From Sphingobacterium prati (GTDB taxonomy: Bacteria > Bacteroidota > Bacteroidia > Sphingobacteriales > Sphingobacteriaceae), in the NCBI RefSeq assembly GCF_013167215.1, contig NZ_JABJWY010000034.1:496001-560000 (forward strand): 64,000 nucleotides of DNA. Reading direction: 5' to 3'. Below the pieces are notes generated by a model. The model was not told where the DNA came from, searched no databases, and saw nothing but the letters and a program-made list of their open reading frames with translations. The position numbers and the translations under genes were made by a program. Below, one piece after another: positions 36,239 to 45,025 of the stretch. How positions within the stretch are numbered: the first letter of the stretch is position 1; every line of letters begins with the position of its first letter.

Positions 36239-36619
36239 GTGTTAGAAATAGATGATTTATGCCCATGTGGCTCAGGTAGCTCTTACGGAGATTGTTGCCG
36301 GCAGGTACATCTTTCCCATGCCAAGGCGAATACAGCAGAAAAGTTGATGCGAGCACGTTACAGTGCATTTGTTGTACATGACGTAGATTTTCTATATGAT
36401 ACATTCCATCCATCAACAAGGAGGTTTCAAAATAAAAATGCTATTCGACGGTGGGCTGTCGAAAATAAATGGATACAGCTTTCAATCCTCAGATCTACAC
36501 CGCAAACTGTGGAATTCGAAGCTCATTACCTGGATTCAACAATGGAAATTCAGGTCCACCATGAAAAGTCTATATTTAAACAGCAGAGCAACCTTTGGTA
36601 TTATGTAGATGGCCAATAA
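36239..36619 (+). CDS. YchJ family SEC-C motif protein
   Basis: A 126-residue protein with an N-terminal SEC-C metal-binding motif (CPCGSG...GDCC, C8, C10, C19, C20) and the YchJ core (ANTAEKLMRARYSAFVVHDVDFLYDTFHP). E. coli YchJ is longer (about 150) and has a second SEC-C motif at the C-terminus that is absent here. The start is GTG, 15 bases after the metQ stop, so it is probably read from the metQ transcript. The function of the family is unknown; an NTF2-like fold with zinc is expected. Confidence 0.88.
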   Translation: MLEIDDLCPCGSGSSYGDCCRQVHLSHAKANTAEKLMRARYSAFVVHDVDFLYDTFHPSTRRFQNKNAIRRWAVENKWIQLSILRSTPQTVEFEAHYLDSTMEIQVHHEKSIFKQQSNLWYYVDGQ

Positions 36620-36636
36620 AGTGATATTGTCCAGTT

Positions 36637-36683
36637 CAAAACAAAAGCTGCTCTAACGTGACGTTAGAGCAGCTTTTGTTTTG
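36637..36683. terminator. Bidirectional terminator with a 21-bp perfect stem
   Basis: 36637-36657 pairs without mismatch with 36663-36683 around GTGAC. It lies between the convergent ychJ-like and symporter genes and has A/T tracts for both directions. Confidence 0.92.
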
Positions 36684-36706
36684 CGTTTACGAGAGATAAT
36701 GATAAT

Positions 36707-38143
36707 TTACACCAATTCCTCAGTATCTTCACGATAAGGCGCCTCCTCATCAAACTCACCTTCCCACTTCGCCACCACAACTGTTGCGAGGCAGTTACCA
36801 ACAACATTCACTGAAGTACGAGCCATGTCCATCAATTCGTCTATTCCCAAAATAGCGGCAATAACAAAAGTGGGTAAACCAAACTGATCCGCTGTTGCAA
36901 TTAGGATAATCAACGAAGCACGTGGCACTGCCGCAACTCCTTTGGAGGTAATCATCAAAGTAAAAGCGATCATCAACTGCTCCCCAAAAGACAGGTGAAT
37001 TCCTGCGGCTTGTGCCACAAAAATAGCGGCTAATGACAGATAAAGAGAGGTGCCGTCTAAGTTGAAGCTATAACCCGTCGGAATAACAAATGAAACGATC
37101 TTACGGGGAACACCAAACTTCTCCATTGCGCTCATTGCTTTTGGTAAAGCGGCATCTGAACTTGTCGTGGCAAAAGCAATAGATACAGGTTCTTTGATGG
37201 CATTGATAAAACGCCGAACCGGAACCTTTAAATAAAGTGCCACAGGAAGCAGCACCAAGGTCAAAAAGCAAAGCAAGGCAAAATACAATGTTGCCAATAG
37301 CATAAATAAGTTTTTCAAAATATCAACACCAAGATGCCCCACCGTATAGGCCATCGCAGCTCCTACCCCAACTGGCGCGAAATACATAATAATGTTCGTG
37401 AACTTAAACATCGTCTCGGACATACTTTCCGTAAAATCGACCAGCGGTTTCCGCTTCTTCTCATCGACCATTGCAAGCCCGATACCGAATAATATCGAAA
37501 AGACAACGATCTGTAGGACTTGATTATCAGCGACAGATTTTACGATATTTTCAGGAAAAAGGTCTCGGATAAATGAAGTGAATTTGTAAACGGGATGTAC
37601 ATTATCAGGCAGTGATTTCAATACATGTTCGTCCATACTTTCTTTGGGAGCGGGCAGTTCTTCATGTGGCATATGTGCAACATCGACACCCACACCAGCA
37701 CGGGTCAGATTAATGGCACCTAAACCAATAAAAATAGCACAAGTTGTAGCACAGAAGAAATACAACATAGACTTCCAAGCCATACGTCCTACTTGTTTTA
37801 AGTCTGAGTGTCCTGCAATACCATAAACCAGTGTTGCAAAAAGAATAGGCCCAACAATTGTTTTTACCAGTTTGATGAATCCCTTGCTCAATGGCTGTAA
37901 AGAGATTGCCAGATTTGGAAAATCCAGGCCAACAAAAATGCCAAGGATCATACAGGTCAAAATCCAAGTGGTCAAATTTTTCTTATAAAGCGCATTCACA
38001 ACCAAAACGGTGGCAACTATCCAACGGACAGCCATTAGAAATTCATGCGAAAAGCCTACAACATCAAATTCGTATAATACAGCAATGATACAAGCTAATG
38101 TAACTGTGATGAGGGTGATTAACCCTATTTTGGTTTTTAACAT
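36707..38143 (-). CDS. Dicarboxylate/amino acid:cation symporter (DAACS family)
   Basis: A 478-residue secondary transporter of the GltP/DctA family that takes up glutamate, aspartate or C4-dicarboxylates with H+ or Na+. Features include eight or so hydrophobic helices, the serine-rich re-entrant loop with ATTSSDAALPKAM, VIPTGYSFNLDGTSLY, and TSKGVAAVPRASLIIL followed by DELMDMARTSVNVVGN, which carry the substrate and cation ligands. The first two helices and the insert after them are longer than in E. coli GltP. Single gene; the acidic tail EFDEEAPYREDTEEL is cytoplasmic. Confidence 0.95.
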   Translation of the reverse strand: MLKTKIGLITLITVTLACIIAVLYEFDVVGFSHEFLMAVRWIVATVLVVNALYKKNLTTWILTCMILGIFVGLDFPNLAISLQPLSKGFIKLVKTIVGPILFATLVYGIAGHSDLKQVGRMAWKSMLYFFCATTCAIFIGLGAINLTRAGVGVDVAHMPHEELPAPKESMDEHVLKSLPDNVHPVYKFTSFIRDLFPENIVKSVADNQVLQIVVFSILFGIGLAMVDEKKRKPLVDFTESMSETMFKFTNIIMYFAPVGVGAAMAYTVGHLGVDILKNLFMLLATLYFALLCFLTLVLLPVALYLKVPVRRFINAIKEPVSIAFATTSSDAALPKAMSAMEKFGVPRKIVSFVIPTGYSFNLDGTSLYLSLAAIFVAQAAGIHLSFGEQLMIAFTLMITSKGVAAVPRASLIILIATADQFGLPTFVIAAILGIDELMDMARTSVNVVGNCLATVVVAKWEGEFDEEAPYREDTEELV

Positions 38144-38269
38144 TTAAAAGATTTTGATGGTCAAAAGAACAAAAATAAAAAAATCCTATTCTTTTGCAAA
38201 TATTATTATTTAAATCACCCATGTTTCGCAACAAAATACCGATTAGCCCGAAAAGCAAGGCACAAAAAA

Positions 38270-38292
38270 AGCAGGATAATTTTTTACCCTGC
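38270..38292 (-). terminator. Terminator after the ferredoxin gene
   Basis: GCAGG / CCTGC stem (38271-38275 with 38288-38292) extended by TAA/TTA past one mismatch; on the minus strand a T-run follows. Confidence 0.75.
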
Positions 38293-38316
38293 TCCATATT
38301 TTAACGGAATAAAAAA

Positions 38317-38667
38317 TTATTCCGCGTGTAACCAAGATTTTTTCGCCAATAGCTCATCCTTAGACTCACGTACATCTTCGTCATCCACACAACAATCTAC
38401 TGGACAAACAGCAGCGCATTGAGGTTCATCGTGAAAACCTACACATTCTGTACATTTATCCGAAACAATATAATAGACTTCATTTGAGATCGCTTCCTGT
38501 GACTCATTCGCATCAAGCGTAACACCATCACCAAAATCTATAACACCGTCCAGAGCCGTCCCATCTGAGAATTTCCAAGTTACACCAGCATCGTATATTG
38601 CATTATTTGGGCATTCCGGTTCGCAAGCACCACAGTTTATGCATTCGTCTGTAATTTTAATCGCCAT
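38317..38667 (-). CDS. 2[4Fe-4S] ferredoxin
   Basis: A 116-residue electron carrier. The first cluster motif is C9-x2-C12-x2-C15-x3-C19-P. The second is CTEC, eight residues, then CAAVCP, which is the layout of Allochromatium vinosum-type ferredoxins with a loop between two ligands. About 45 acidic residues-rich positions separate the two motifs, and an acidic C-terminal extension follows, so it is longer than clostridial ferredoxins. It is divergent from the LuxC-like reductase gene; no partner reductase is adjacent. Confidence 0.92.
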   Translation of the reverse strand: MAIKITDECINCGACEPECPNNAIYDAGVTWKFSDGTALDGVIDFGDGVTLDANESQEAISNEVYYIVSDKCTECVGFHDEPQCAAVCPVDCCVDDEDVRESKDELLAKKSWLHAE

Positions 38668-38824
38668 TTATAACCTCACAATTATGATAAATAAACTATT
38701 TTTGCATTATCAATATGAAAACAAAGTCTGATTGTACAATAAGGCTAGTTGATTCACGTTGATTAATGTTAACAGCACAAATATAATACAAATTTGTGTA
38801 TTCATCTTTTAAAAATTTAATATT

Positions 38825-39838
38825 TTGACAAAGCAACAACGAATAAATGCGTTTGTAAAACTGGGTGAACTGTTGCTAAGGCAGCCAGAGGATCTTACTC
38901 AGATCATTCATTTGGCGCAACATAAAAACCCTTGGTATACTATAAAAAATGTTGAAAAGGCACTTCATGTGATTTCATCGAACTTATCAGTAGAAAAGCT
39001 CAATTATTGGCTACAGGATTATCCCGATCTCGAATCAACAAAAACAGTAGGCTTGATTCTCGCGGGTAATATTCCGCTGGTTGGGTTTCATGATATTCTT
39101 TGTGTATTGATCAGTGGATTTAAAGCAAAAATTAAATTATCCTCTGATGACGCAGGCTTAACGACCTATGTACTCAATCGTTTAAAACAAATCGAGCCCG
39201 CTTTTGAAGCATCTTTTGAAATTGTTGATAAACTTAAAGACTTCGATCTCGTCATTGCGACAGGCTCAAACAATACAGCCCGTTACTTTGACTATTATTT
39301 TGGGGCTAAGCCTCATATTATCCGACGCAACAGAAATAGTGTTGCCGTTATTACAGGTAAAGAATCTGCGGTACAGCTACGAGCTTTAGGACACGACATC
39401 TTCGATTATTTCGGACTCGGCTGTCGTTCTGTTTCCAAAATTTTTGTTCCAAAAGACTATAATGTCTCCCATTTTTTTGATGGAATAGCAGATTTCAAAG
39501 ATGTGGCAGACCACTATAAATACAATAACAATTACGATTACAATAAATCCATCTATTTGATCAATGGGGACAAACATTTTGACAATGGTTTTCTGTTGCT
39601 CAAACAGGATGAACGTACAGCATCGCCCCTATCTGTCGTTTATTATGAAGAATACAACAGCCTTGGAGATGTCGAAAACGAGCTGAATCAACAAGCTGAA
39701 AACATCCAATGTGTAGTTTCCGAAGTGCAATTGAATATTCAGTCGCCCGTTTTTCATTTTGGTGAAAGTCAGTGTCCTGCCTTGGATGATTATGCAGATG
39801 GGATAAATACCTTAAACTTCTTATTTGCAAACAAGTAA
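38825..39838 (+). CDS. Acyl-CoA reductase-like protein (LuxC family)
   Basis: A 337-residue aldehyde-dehydrogenase-fold protein. It shows the LuxC-type features VGLILAGNIPLVGFHD (nucleotide or substrate loop), DLVIATGSNNTARYF, and FGLGCRSVSKIFVP with the likely nucleophile C200. Relatives reduce acyl-CoA to aldehyde. The start must be TTG at 38825: the frame is closed by TAA at 38810 and no ATG lies near. It heads a plus-strand group with a 67-residue protein and an FtsE-like ATPase. The family is clear but the substrate and physiological role are not known in Bacteroidota. Confidence 0.85.
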   Translation: MTKQQRINAFVKLGELLLRQPEDLTQIIHLAQHKNPWYTIKNVEKALHVISSNLSVEKLNYWLQDYPDLESTKTVGLILAGNIPLVGFHDILCVLISGFKAKIKLSSDDAGLTTYVLNRLKQIEPAFEASFEIVDKLKDFDLVIATGSNNTARYFDYYFGAKPHIIRRNRNSVAVITGKESAVQLRALGHDIFDYFGLGCRSVSKIFVPKDYNVSHFFDGIADFKDVADHYKYNNNYDYNKSIYLINGDKHFDNGFLLLKQDERTASPLSVVYYEEYNSLGDVENELNQQAENIQCVVSEVQLNIQSPVFHFGESQCPALDDYADGINTLNFLFANK

Positions 39839-39880
39839 GCTTCGGTTAATTTCGTAGTACGGAAATTGCATTAAAAATAC

Positions 39881-39888
39881 TAACTTTG
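39881..39888 (+). promoter_or_regulatory. -7 box directly upstream of the 67-residue protein gene
   Basis: TAACTTTG is an exact TAnnTTTG and ends 5 bases before the ATG at 39894; no leader would remain. Confidence 0.5.
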
Positions 39889-39893
39889 AAATC

Positions 39894-40097
39894 ATGTATA
39901 TCATTAAAGTAAGAGGTGTTGCCAAAATCCCCGACTATGTGCAGCTGCGAGATGATGCCTTCACCTTGTTGGCATATTTTAGAGTGGATCGTCCTGACAA
40001 GTCTCTTGATAAGATCGGATTGGGAGAAAAGGCAGAATATATCATGAAATTGGTCAAAGAAATGCCCTTTGGCCAGATTAAAAAATTAGAGTTTTAA
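39894..40097 (+). CDS. Small conserved protein of unknown function
   Basis: A 67-residue basic, soluble protein with a beta start (MYIIKVRGVAKIPDYVQL), then AYFRVDRPDKSLDKIGLG and a helical end KAEYIMKLVKEMPFGQIKKL. It has no cysteine, signal peptide or membrane segment. It sits 55 bases after the LuxC-like gene, has its own -7 box, and ends 5 bases before the FtsE-like gene, so the last two are surely co-transcribed. I recognise no named family; the even composition and firm context make it a real gene. Confidence 0.75.
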   Translation: MYIIKVRGVAKIPDYVQLRDDAFTLLAYFRVDRPDKSLDKIGLGEKAEYIMKLVKEMPFGQIKKLEF

Positions 40098-40102
40098 CGC
40101 CC

Positions 40103-40783
40103 ATGATTGAAAATAAAGTAATTACATTAAAGAACGTTGATATTTTTCAACAGAAACATCTAGTATTATCCAATGTCAATTTAAGTATCGGCAAGGGAGA
40201 GTTTCTCTACCTTATCGGACAGTCTGGCAGTGGAAAAAGTAGTTTATTAAAAATCATCTATGGCGATTTGTATATCGGCAATGGCGAAGGAATGATTGCT
40301 GGCTTTGATTTAAAGAAACTTCATGAAAATGACGTACCTTATTTACGTCGGAAGCTTGGAATCGTTTTTCAGGATTTTCACTTACTATCGGATAGAACAA
40401 TAGAGAAAAACCTTGAGTTTGCCTTAAAGGCGACGGGCTGGAAAGATAAAAAAATGATTGATGGACGTATCTTGGACGTTTTGGAAAAAGTTGGACTTCG
40501 CTCCAAATTAAAAAAAATGCCCCATGAACTTTCTGGTGGAGAGCAACAACGGATTGTTATTGCCCGAGCACTGCTCAATAACCCGGAGATTATCTTGGCA
40601 GATGAGCCAACAGGTAACCTAGACCCTGCCACTTCAGAAGAGATTGTCCTTTTACTACGCGACATTGCCAATTCCGGAACTGCAATTTTAATGGCTACCC
40701 ACGATTATACAATCATTCGCAGTATGCCTTCCCGGATTATTAAAACGGGCGACGGTATTCTACAGGATGATGTCAGTATATAA
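40103..40783 (+). CDS. FtsE-like cell division ABC ATPase
   Basis: A 226-residue ABC ATPase closest in pattern to FtsE: Walker A GQSGSGKSS at 39-47, IVFQDFHLLSDRTIEKNLEFAL (Q-loop; similar to FtsE), signature LSGGEQQRIVIARALLNNP, Walker B ILADEPTGNLDP, and the switch ATHDYTII. FtsE works with the membrane protein FtsX to control cell-wall hydrolases at the septum. No ftsX is adjacent, as is common in Bacteroidota, where it may lie elsewhere. A LolD/MacB-like ATPase is the alternative, since these families are similar. Confidence 0.85.
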   Translation: MIENKVITLKNVDIFQQKHLVLSNVNLSIGKGEFLYLIGQSGSGKSSLLKIIYGDLYIGNGEGMIAGFDLKKLHENDVPYLRRKLGIVFQDFHLLSDRTIEKNLEFALKATGWKDKKMIDGRILDVLEKVGLRSKLKKMPHELSGGEQQRIVIARALLNNPEIILADEPTGNLDPATSEEIVLLLRDIANSGTAILMATHDYTIIRSMPSRIIKTGDGILQDDVSI

Positions 40784-40940
40784 GGGAAAAACTGACAGTT
40801 AAAAAGACATTTTTTCAAATTCCGACAAATTGTTAGGCTTTTTTAATAAAATCTGACAAGCTGTCGGAATTTTATTGTTTGGCAAAAACTTTGACAAAAG
40901 AAAATATAGTAAATTTTTGAATCTATTTAGCATTGAAGAT
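40784..40940 (+). promoter_or_regulatory. grpE upstream region with three palindromic elements
   Basis: Contains AACTGACAGTT (40790-40800, perfect palindrome about a central A), CCGACAAATTGTTAGG (40822-40837, near-palindrome) and CTGACAAGCTGTCGG (about 40853-40867). AAATTCCGACA at 40817-40827 also pairs with 40862-40872. TTTG (40890-40893) followed by AATTTTTG (40912-40919) is a possible promoter. The shared GACA/TGTC halves suggest a binding site for a stress regulator. Confidence 0.45.
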
Positions 40941-41489
40941 ATGAATGAGCAAGATAATTATTATGATGAGAGTCAAGATCAAGTAGAAACAAATTCTTCT
41001 GATCAACAAGAGCAACCTATGGACGATCAGGAAGAACTATCTCCTGAAGAAAAGATGGCTGCAGAATTGGCAGAGGCAAAGGATAAGTACATTCGTCTTT
41101 CTGCTGAATTTGACAATTATAGAAAACGTACGAGCAAAGAACGTGTTGAATTGATTCAATCAGCAGGAAAAGATGTGATCAGTAAATTATTACCTACTTT
41201 AGATGATTTTGATCGTGCATTAAATGCAATGGAAACTGCAACAGACGTGGTATCTGTCAAAACGGGAATGGATATCGTTAACAACAAACTGAGACAAACA
41301 TTGTCTCAATTGGGGTTAAAAGAAATGGAAACAGTTGGTCAAGCATTTGACCCTGAATTACAAGAAGCTATTACATCTATTCCAGCACCTACTTCAGATT
41401 TAAAAAATAAAGTGGTAGACGTAATCGAAAAGGGATACTATTTAGGTGACAAAGTGATCCGTCATGCTAAAGTAGTTATAGGTCAATAA
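40941..41489 (+). CDS. grpE: Nucleotide exchange factor GrpE
   Basis: Exchanges ADP for ATP on DnaK in the heat-shock chaperone cycle. I start at the ATG at 40941 (182 residues); the frame is open a further 22 codons but that part overlaps the promoter region. An acidic, disordered N-terminus ([15 protein letters not shown]) leads to the long helix [22 protein letters not shown] and the beta domain with [13 protein letters not shown] and [23 protein letters not shown], the GrpE signature. dnaJ starts 10 bases downstream. dnaK is not in the window. Confidence 0.96.
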   Translation: MNEQDNYYDESQDQVETNSSDQQEQPMDDQEELSPEEKMAAELAEAKDKYIRLSAEFDNYRKRTSKERVELIQSAGKDVISKLLPTLDDFDRALNAMETATDVVSVKTGMDIVNNKLRQTLSQLGLKEMETVGQAFDPELQEAITSIPAPTSDLKNKVVDVIEKGYYLGDKVIRHAKVVIGQ

Positions 41490-41499
41490 TATTAAGACG

Positions 41500-42654
41500 A
41501 TGTCAAAAAGAGATTATTACGATATACTTGGTGTCGCGCGTTCAGCGGACGAGAAGGAGATTAAATCAGCCTATCGCAAGTTGGCGATTAAATATCACCC
41601 GGATAAAAATCCTGGAGATCATGAAGCTGAGGAAAAATTTAAGGAAGCTGCTGAGGCATACGATATCTTGAGCAATCCACAAAAACGTCAACGTTACGAC
41701 CAGTTTGGCCATGCAGGCAATTCCGCGAGTGGTGGCTATGGCGGTGGCGGTATGAATATGGATGATATATTCAGCCAATTCGGCGATATTTTTGGTGGCG
41801 GACATCCCTTCGAAAGCTTCTTCGGTGGAGGCGGCGGAGGTCAACGCGGAGGCCGCCGGGTAGCGCGCGGAAGCAATTTACGTATTAAAGTTAAATTGAC
41901 TCTTGAAGAAATCGCTAAAGGTGTTGAGAAAAAAGTTAAGGTCAACAAACAGGTCGTTTGTCACAGCTGTGATGGTTCAGGAGCAAAGGATAAATCCTCT
42001 TTCCATACTTGTAAAACCTGTGGTGGCTCTGGATCGGTGCGAAGAGTGACCAACACCATCTTAGGACAAATGCAGACGACCAGCACCTGTCCTACCTGTA
42101 ATGGCGAAGGTGTTGAAATAACTGCAAAATGTACAACCTGTCGAGGCGAAGGATTAGAGCGTGGAGAAGAAACAATCGCGATCAATATCCCTGCAGGTGT
42201 GAGCGAAGGAATGCAGCTCTCGATGAGCGGCAAGGGTAACGCAGCTCCTCGCGGTGGTATTCCAGGAGACCTCATTATATTAATCGAAGAAGTACCGCAC
42301 GAAAGCTTAAAACGGGATGGCCTAAATGTCATCTTTGATCTATACATCAATTTTGTGGATGCCGCTTTAGGCACTAGCGTAGAAGTTCCTACAATTGACG
42401 GAAAAGCCAAAATAAAAATTGAACCTGGAACCCAGGGGGGTAAAATATTACGTCTAAAAGGAAAAGGTATTCCCGAAGTCAATTCCTACCACAAAGGGGA
42501 TCAACTTGTATATGTAAATATCTGGACACCAAAAGCTGTGTCCTCCGAAGAAAAAGAATTATTGAATAAATTGAAAGAATCACCAAACTTTAAACCACAA
42601 CCCGGTAAAAGTGAAAAGTCATTCTTCGAACGAATAAAAGAATATTTCGAATAA
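41500..42654 (+). CDS. dnaJ: Chaperone protein DnaJ
   Basis: Hsp40 co-chaperone that delivers clients to DnaK and stimulates its ATPase. All type I domains are present in 384 residues: J domain with HPD at 33-35, a Gly/Phe-rich linker ([21 protein letters not shown]), four CxxCxGxG zinc repeats ([32 protein letters not shown]), and C-terminal substrate domains with [17 protein letters not shown]. It is co-transcribed with grpE and followed by a strong terminator. Confidence 0.97.
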   Translation: MSKRDYYDILGVARSADEKEIKSAYRKLAIKYHPDKNPGDHEAEEKFKEAAEAYDILSNPQKRQRYDQFGHAGNSASGGYGGGGMNMDDIFSQFGDIFGGGHPFESFFGGGGGGQRGGRRVARGSNLRIKVKLTLEEIAKGVEKKVKVNKQVVCHSCDGSGAKDKSSFHTCKTCGGSGSVRRVTNTILGQMQTTSTCPTCNGEGVEITAKCTTCRGEGLERGEETIAINIPAGVSEGMQLSMSGKGNAAPRGGIPGDLIILIEEVPHESLKRDGLNVIFDLYINFVDAALGTSVEVPTIDGKAKIKIEPGTQGGKILRLKGKGIPEVNSYHKGDQLVYVNIWTPKAVSSEEKELLNKLKESPNFKPQPGKSEKSFFERIKEYFE

Positions 42655-42676
42655 AGTCAGCGTAAACGACAATGCC

Positions 42677-42716
42677 AAGAGCCATATATCGAATTGATAT
42701 ATGGCTCTTTTTTTTC
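42677..42716 (+). terminator. Terminator after grpE-dnaJ
   Basis: Perfect 14-bp stem AAGAGCCATATATC / GATATATGGCTCTT (42677-42690 with 42696-42709), GAATT loop, then a long T-run. Confidence 0.93.
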
Positions 42717-42967
42717 TTCCTTACATAGTACTGACAAATAATTACAAAAAGTCAACACTCTTTAGACATTGTTAAAACAATAAGTAATTTATAAAAAAAA
42801 TCACAAAATTTAATCAATTGAACCACTATCATTTACGATTTTGGTAAAACATCTAGACAATATAGTGACAATAAAATAAAATAACTTTACGATATTTGAC
42901 TAATGAATTTAAAAAGTCAGCAAGTAATTACTGGCTCATTAGAACAAACTATTAAAATAAAAAAGAC
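42717..42967. other. AT-rich leader of the beta-barrel protein gene
   Basis: About 250 very AT-rich bases. TAACTTTA at 42882-42889 is a near-consensus -7 box, which would give a leader of roughly 70 bases. No ORF or strong fold is visible. Confidence 0.4.
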
Positions 42968-43555
42968 ATGAAAAAAGTTTTACTTACATTAACTGCCATT
43001 GCAGGTTTAACAATTGCAGCAAACGCACAAACTGAAAAAGGAAAAATTATGGTTGGTGGTCAAGTTGGCTTCGAAACTTCAAAAGTTAAAGATACAGACC
43101 ATAAAAATAATTCGTTTTCGATCAACCCAACTGTTGGCTACTTTGTCAGCGACAACTGGGCAGTAGGTACTGGTGTTGGTTACAATTGGAGCAAAAACGA
43201 AGCTGACAAAAACAACAGTACTAAAGTTGATGCTTTTCAAGTAGCCCCATTCGTAAGAAAATACTCTGCTAATGGTCCATTAAGATTCTTTGCACAATTG
43301 TCCGTACCAATGTCTTGGGGAAAAATGACAGCTGAATCAAATAACGTTGAAACAAAAAACAAATTTGAAAACTATGGTGTTGAATTAGCGCCAGGTTTGG
43401 CATACTTCCCAACAAGCCAAATTGGTATCGAATTAAAAGTTAGAGGCTTATACTATAACTATAACAAAGATAAAACCAACGATATCACAACAAATACATT
43501 CGGTTTAGATGCGAATTCCTTAGCACCAACTTTAGGTGTACAATTCCACTTCTAA
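42968..43555 (+). CDS. Small outer-membrane beta-barrel protein
   Basis: A 195-residue exported protein with a clear signal peptide (KKVLLTLTAIAGLTIAANAQ) and a mature part of alternating strands such as IMVGGQVGFETSKV, SINPTVGYFVSDNWAVGTGVGYNW, and SQIGIELKVRGLYYNYN. It ends LAPTLGVQFHF with the C-terminal phenylalanine expected for BAM-inserted barrels. Eight strands fit the length (OmpX/OmpW-like size). No specific substrate can be given. Lone gene with its own leader and terminator. Confidence 0.88.
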   Translation: MKKVLLTLTAIAGLTIAANAQTEKGKIMVGGQVGFETSKVKDTDHKNNSFSINPTVGYFVSDNWAVGTGVGYNWSKNEADKNNSTKVDAFQVAPFVRKYSANGPLRFFAQLSVPMSWGKMTAESNNVETKNKFENYGVELAPGLAYFPTSQIGIELKVRGLYYNYNKDKTNDITTNTFGLDANSLAPTLGVQFHF

Positions 43556-43575
43556 TCGATAGTTGATAGGAAAAG

Positions 43576-43610
43576 AAAGGCTATAGTATTGGATACTATA
43601 GCCTTTTTTC
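43576..43610. terminator. Terminator after the beta-barrel gene
   Basis: Perfect 14-bp stem AAAGGCTATAGTAT / ATACTATAGCCTTT (43576-43589 with 43593-43606), TGG loop, then T residues. It abuts the end of the convergent NlpC/P60 gene. Confidence 0.92.
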
Positions 43611-44388
43611 ATCCTGAGGTATAGCGTTTAATAATTCGCAATTTATGCGAATAGCGATTCAATTCCTGATTAAAGATTCCTTCATTGTCCATCCGGTCAA
43701 TACGCACTTTACCTGAGGCATGGATAATGGTATCCCGATCTAGCATAATGCCCACATGGGTAATCCGTCCGTCCGCATTGTCAAAGTAAGCCAAATCACC
43801 GACTTTAATTTCCGAAATAAAATCAACTGTCTCCCCAATTTCCGCTTGCTGATACGCATCCCTTGGTAAATCTATCCCAAAACTACTGTAGATTAATTGC
43901 GAAAAACCTGAACAGTCAATTCCCCACTGCGAACGTCCGCCCCATAAATACGGACTGTTTTTATAGCTTAAGGCGAGTTCAGCCACTTTCGCCTCAAAAT
44001 CGGCCTTAGAAAACAAATTGAAACTCCCATGGTAGACCATATCCAACTGGGCTAACCTAAATCTATTTGCTTCATCTAAATAAAGCTTTGTACCATGGCA
44101 GAGCTGATGTTGATCTGTATCATTATACAACAAGCCTCCATCTCTTCCGACTAGACGTGGCTCTCCCTTGAGATAGTGCTCCATCGCCAGTGTTTCAAGC
44201 GCTTTAAACTGACCATTCTGAATCCAGCCCAAGTAACTTGTTTCTAACAACCTTATCGCGGTCCAGTCGGGTTGTATATCCAGTATCTCAAATAATTCAC
44301 CAAATAATACCTGAGAAACCATCTCACTCCGATGCGTTTGCTCCGCACGCAATGGAACGAGAGCAAGTGTACAAATACCATATTTCAT
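43609..44388 (-). CDS. C40 family (NlpC/P60) peptidase with SH3-like domain
   Basis: A 259-residue cell-wall endopeptidase of the YkfC type that cuts peptidoglycan peptides. The first 110 residues form SH3-like domains (VSQVLFGELFEILDIQPDW, SYLGWIQ). The catalytic domain has C159 in the motif WGIDCSGFSQLIY, H211 in THVGIML and H223 in IIHASG. There is no signal peptide, so it probably trims recycled or imported muropeptides in the cytoplasm, as proposed for YkfC-like enzymes. It is convergent with the beta-barrel gene and divergent from the universal stress protein gene. Confidence 0.93.
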   Translation of the reverse strand: MKYGICTLALVPLRAEQTHRSEMVSQVLFGELFEILDIQPDWTAIRLLETSYLGWIQNGQFKALETLAMEHYLKGEPRLVGRDGGLLYNDTDQHQLCHGTKLYLDEANRFRLAQLDMVYHGSFNLFSKADFEAKVAELALSYKNSPYLWGGRSQWGIDCSGFSQLIYSSFGIDLPRDAYQQAEIGETVDFISEIKVGDLAYFDNADGRITHVGIMLDRDTIIHASGKVRIDRMDNEGIFNQELNRYSHKLRIIKRYTSG

Positions 44389-44461
44389 TGGTCAAGCAAA
44401 ACAAAATTGTCAAATCTATGATTATACATTATAAAACGAAGATAAATTAAATATAGTAGAT

Positions 44462-44935
44462 ATGGAGAATACAAATTTAAAATTCAAAAGAATACTCGTT
44501 GCAGTTGATGATGCTCCATGTTCAGAAAAAGCCATTCTATACGCCGAAGAAATGGCTCAGGTATTTAGCGCCGCTATTGCCCTTGTAACGGTAATACCGC
44601 CCACTTCCCCCACCAATTTTGGAGCTGATCCCCTACTGGGCCAACAACCGATAATTGTACCGGAGGTATCCGAAATGGAACAGGAAAATGCGCAGAAGTA
44701 TCTAGAAAAATTAAGTCGGGAATTTACCGGCCCAGGAGAAGTGTATCTTTTCAACCGAATTGGATCCATCAAAGAAGAAATACTTGCCACCTCTCACGAA
44801 TGGTCGGCTGATCTGATCATTATGGGATCTAATGGAAGAACTGGATTCGACCATTTTATCTCGGGTTCTGTATCTGAATCCGTTATCCGTAAAGCAACCT
44901 GCCCGGTGTTAGTCATTCCGAGCAAATGTGATTAA
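44462..44935 (+). CDS. Universal stress protein, UspA family
   Basis: A 157-residue single-domain Usp with the Rossmann-like start RILVAVDDAPCSEKAI and the ATP-binding signature G-x2-G-x9-G-S (GSNGRTGFDHFISGSVSE) followed by IRKATCPVLVIP. Members bind ATP and help survival under stress, though direct reactions are not known. The 73-base divergent region upstream has no clear -7 box. Confidence 0.94.
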   Translation: MENTNLKFKRILVAVDDAPCSEKAILYAEEMAQVFSAAIALVTVIPPTSPTNFGADPLLGQQPIIVPEVSEMEQENAQKYLEKLSREFTGPGEVYLFNRIGSIKEEILATSHEWSADLIIMGSNGRTGFDHFISGSVSESVIRKATCPVLVIPSKCD

Positions 44936-44964
44936 TAGAATTCATACATCAGTAACCAGAAATA

Positions 44965-45008
44965 TAATTAAAAGCCTATCCTTTTCTAAAAGAATAGGCT
45001 TTTAATTA
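44965..45008. terminator. Bidirectional terminator, Usp gene and RsmB-type gene
   Basis: Fifteen-base perfect stem (44965-44979 with 44994-45008) with an inner CTTTT/AAAAG extension. Confidence 0.88.
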
Positions 45009-45025
45009 CCAATAGGCCAACTCAG

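Noticed and set aside
40784-40940. A CIRCE/HrcA operator upstream of grpE
   Set aside because: The palindromes do not match TTAGCACTC-N9-GAGTGCTAA in sequence or spacing.
41961-42482. A 173-codon open frame antisense to dnaJ
   Set aside because: Pure shadow of the dnaJ zinc-finger and substrate domains; composition is P/S/R-rich and there is no start signal.
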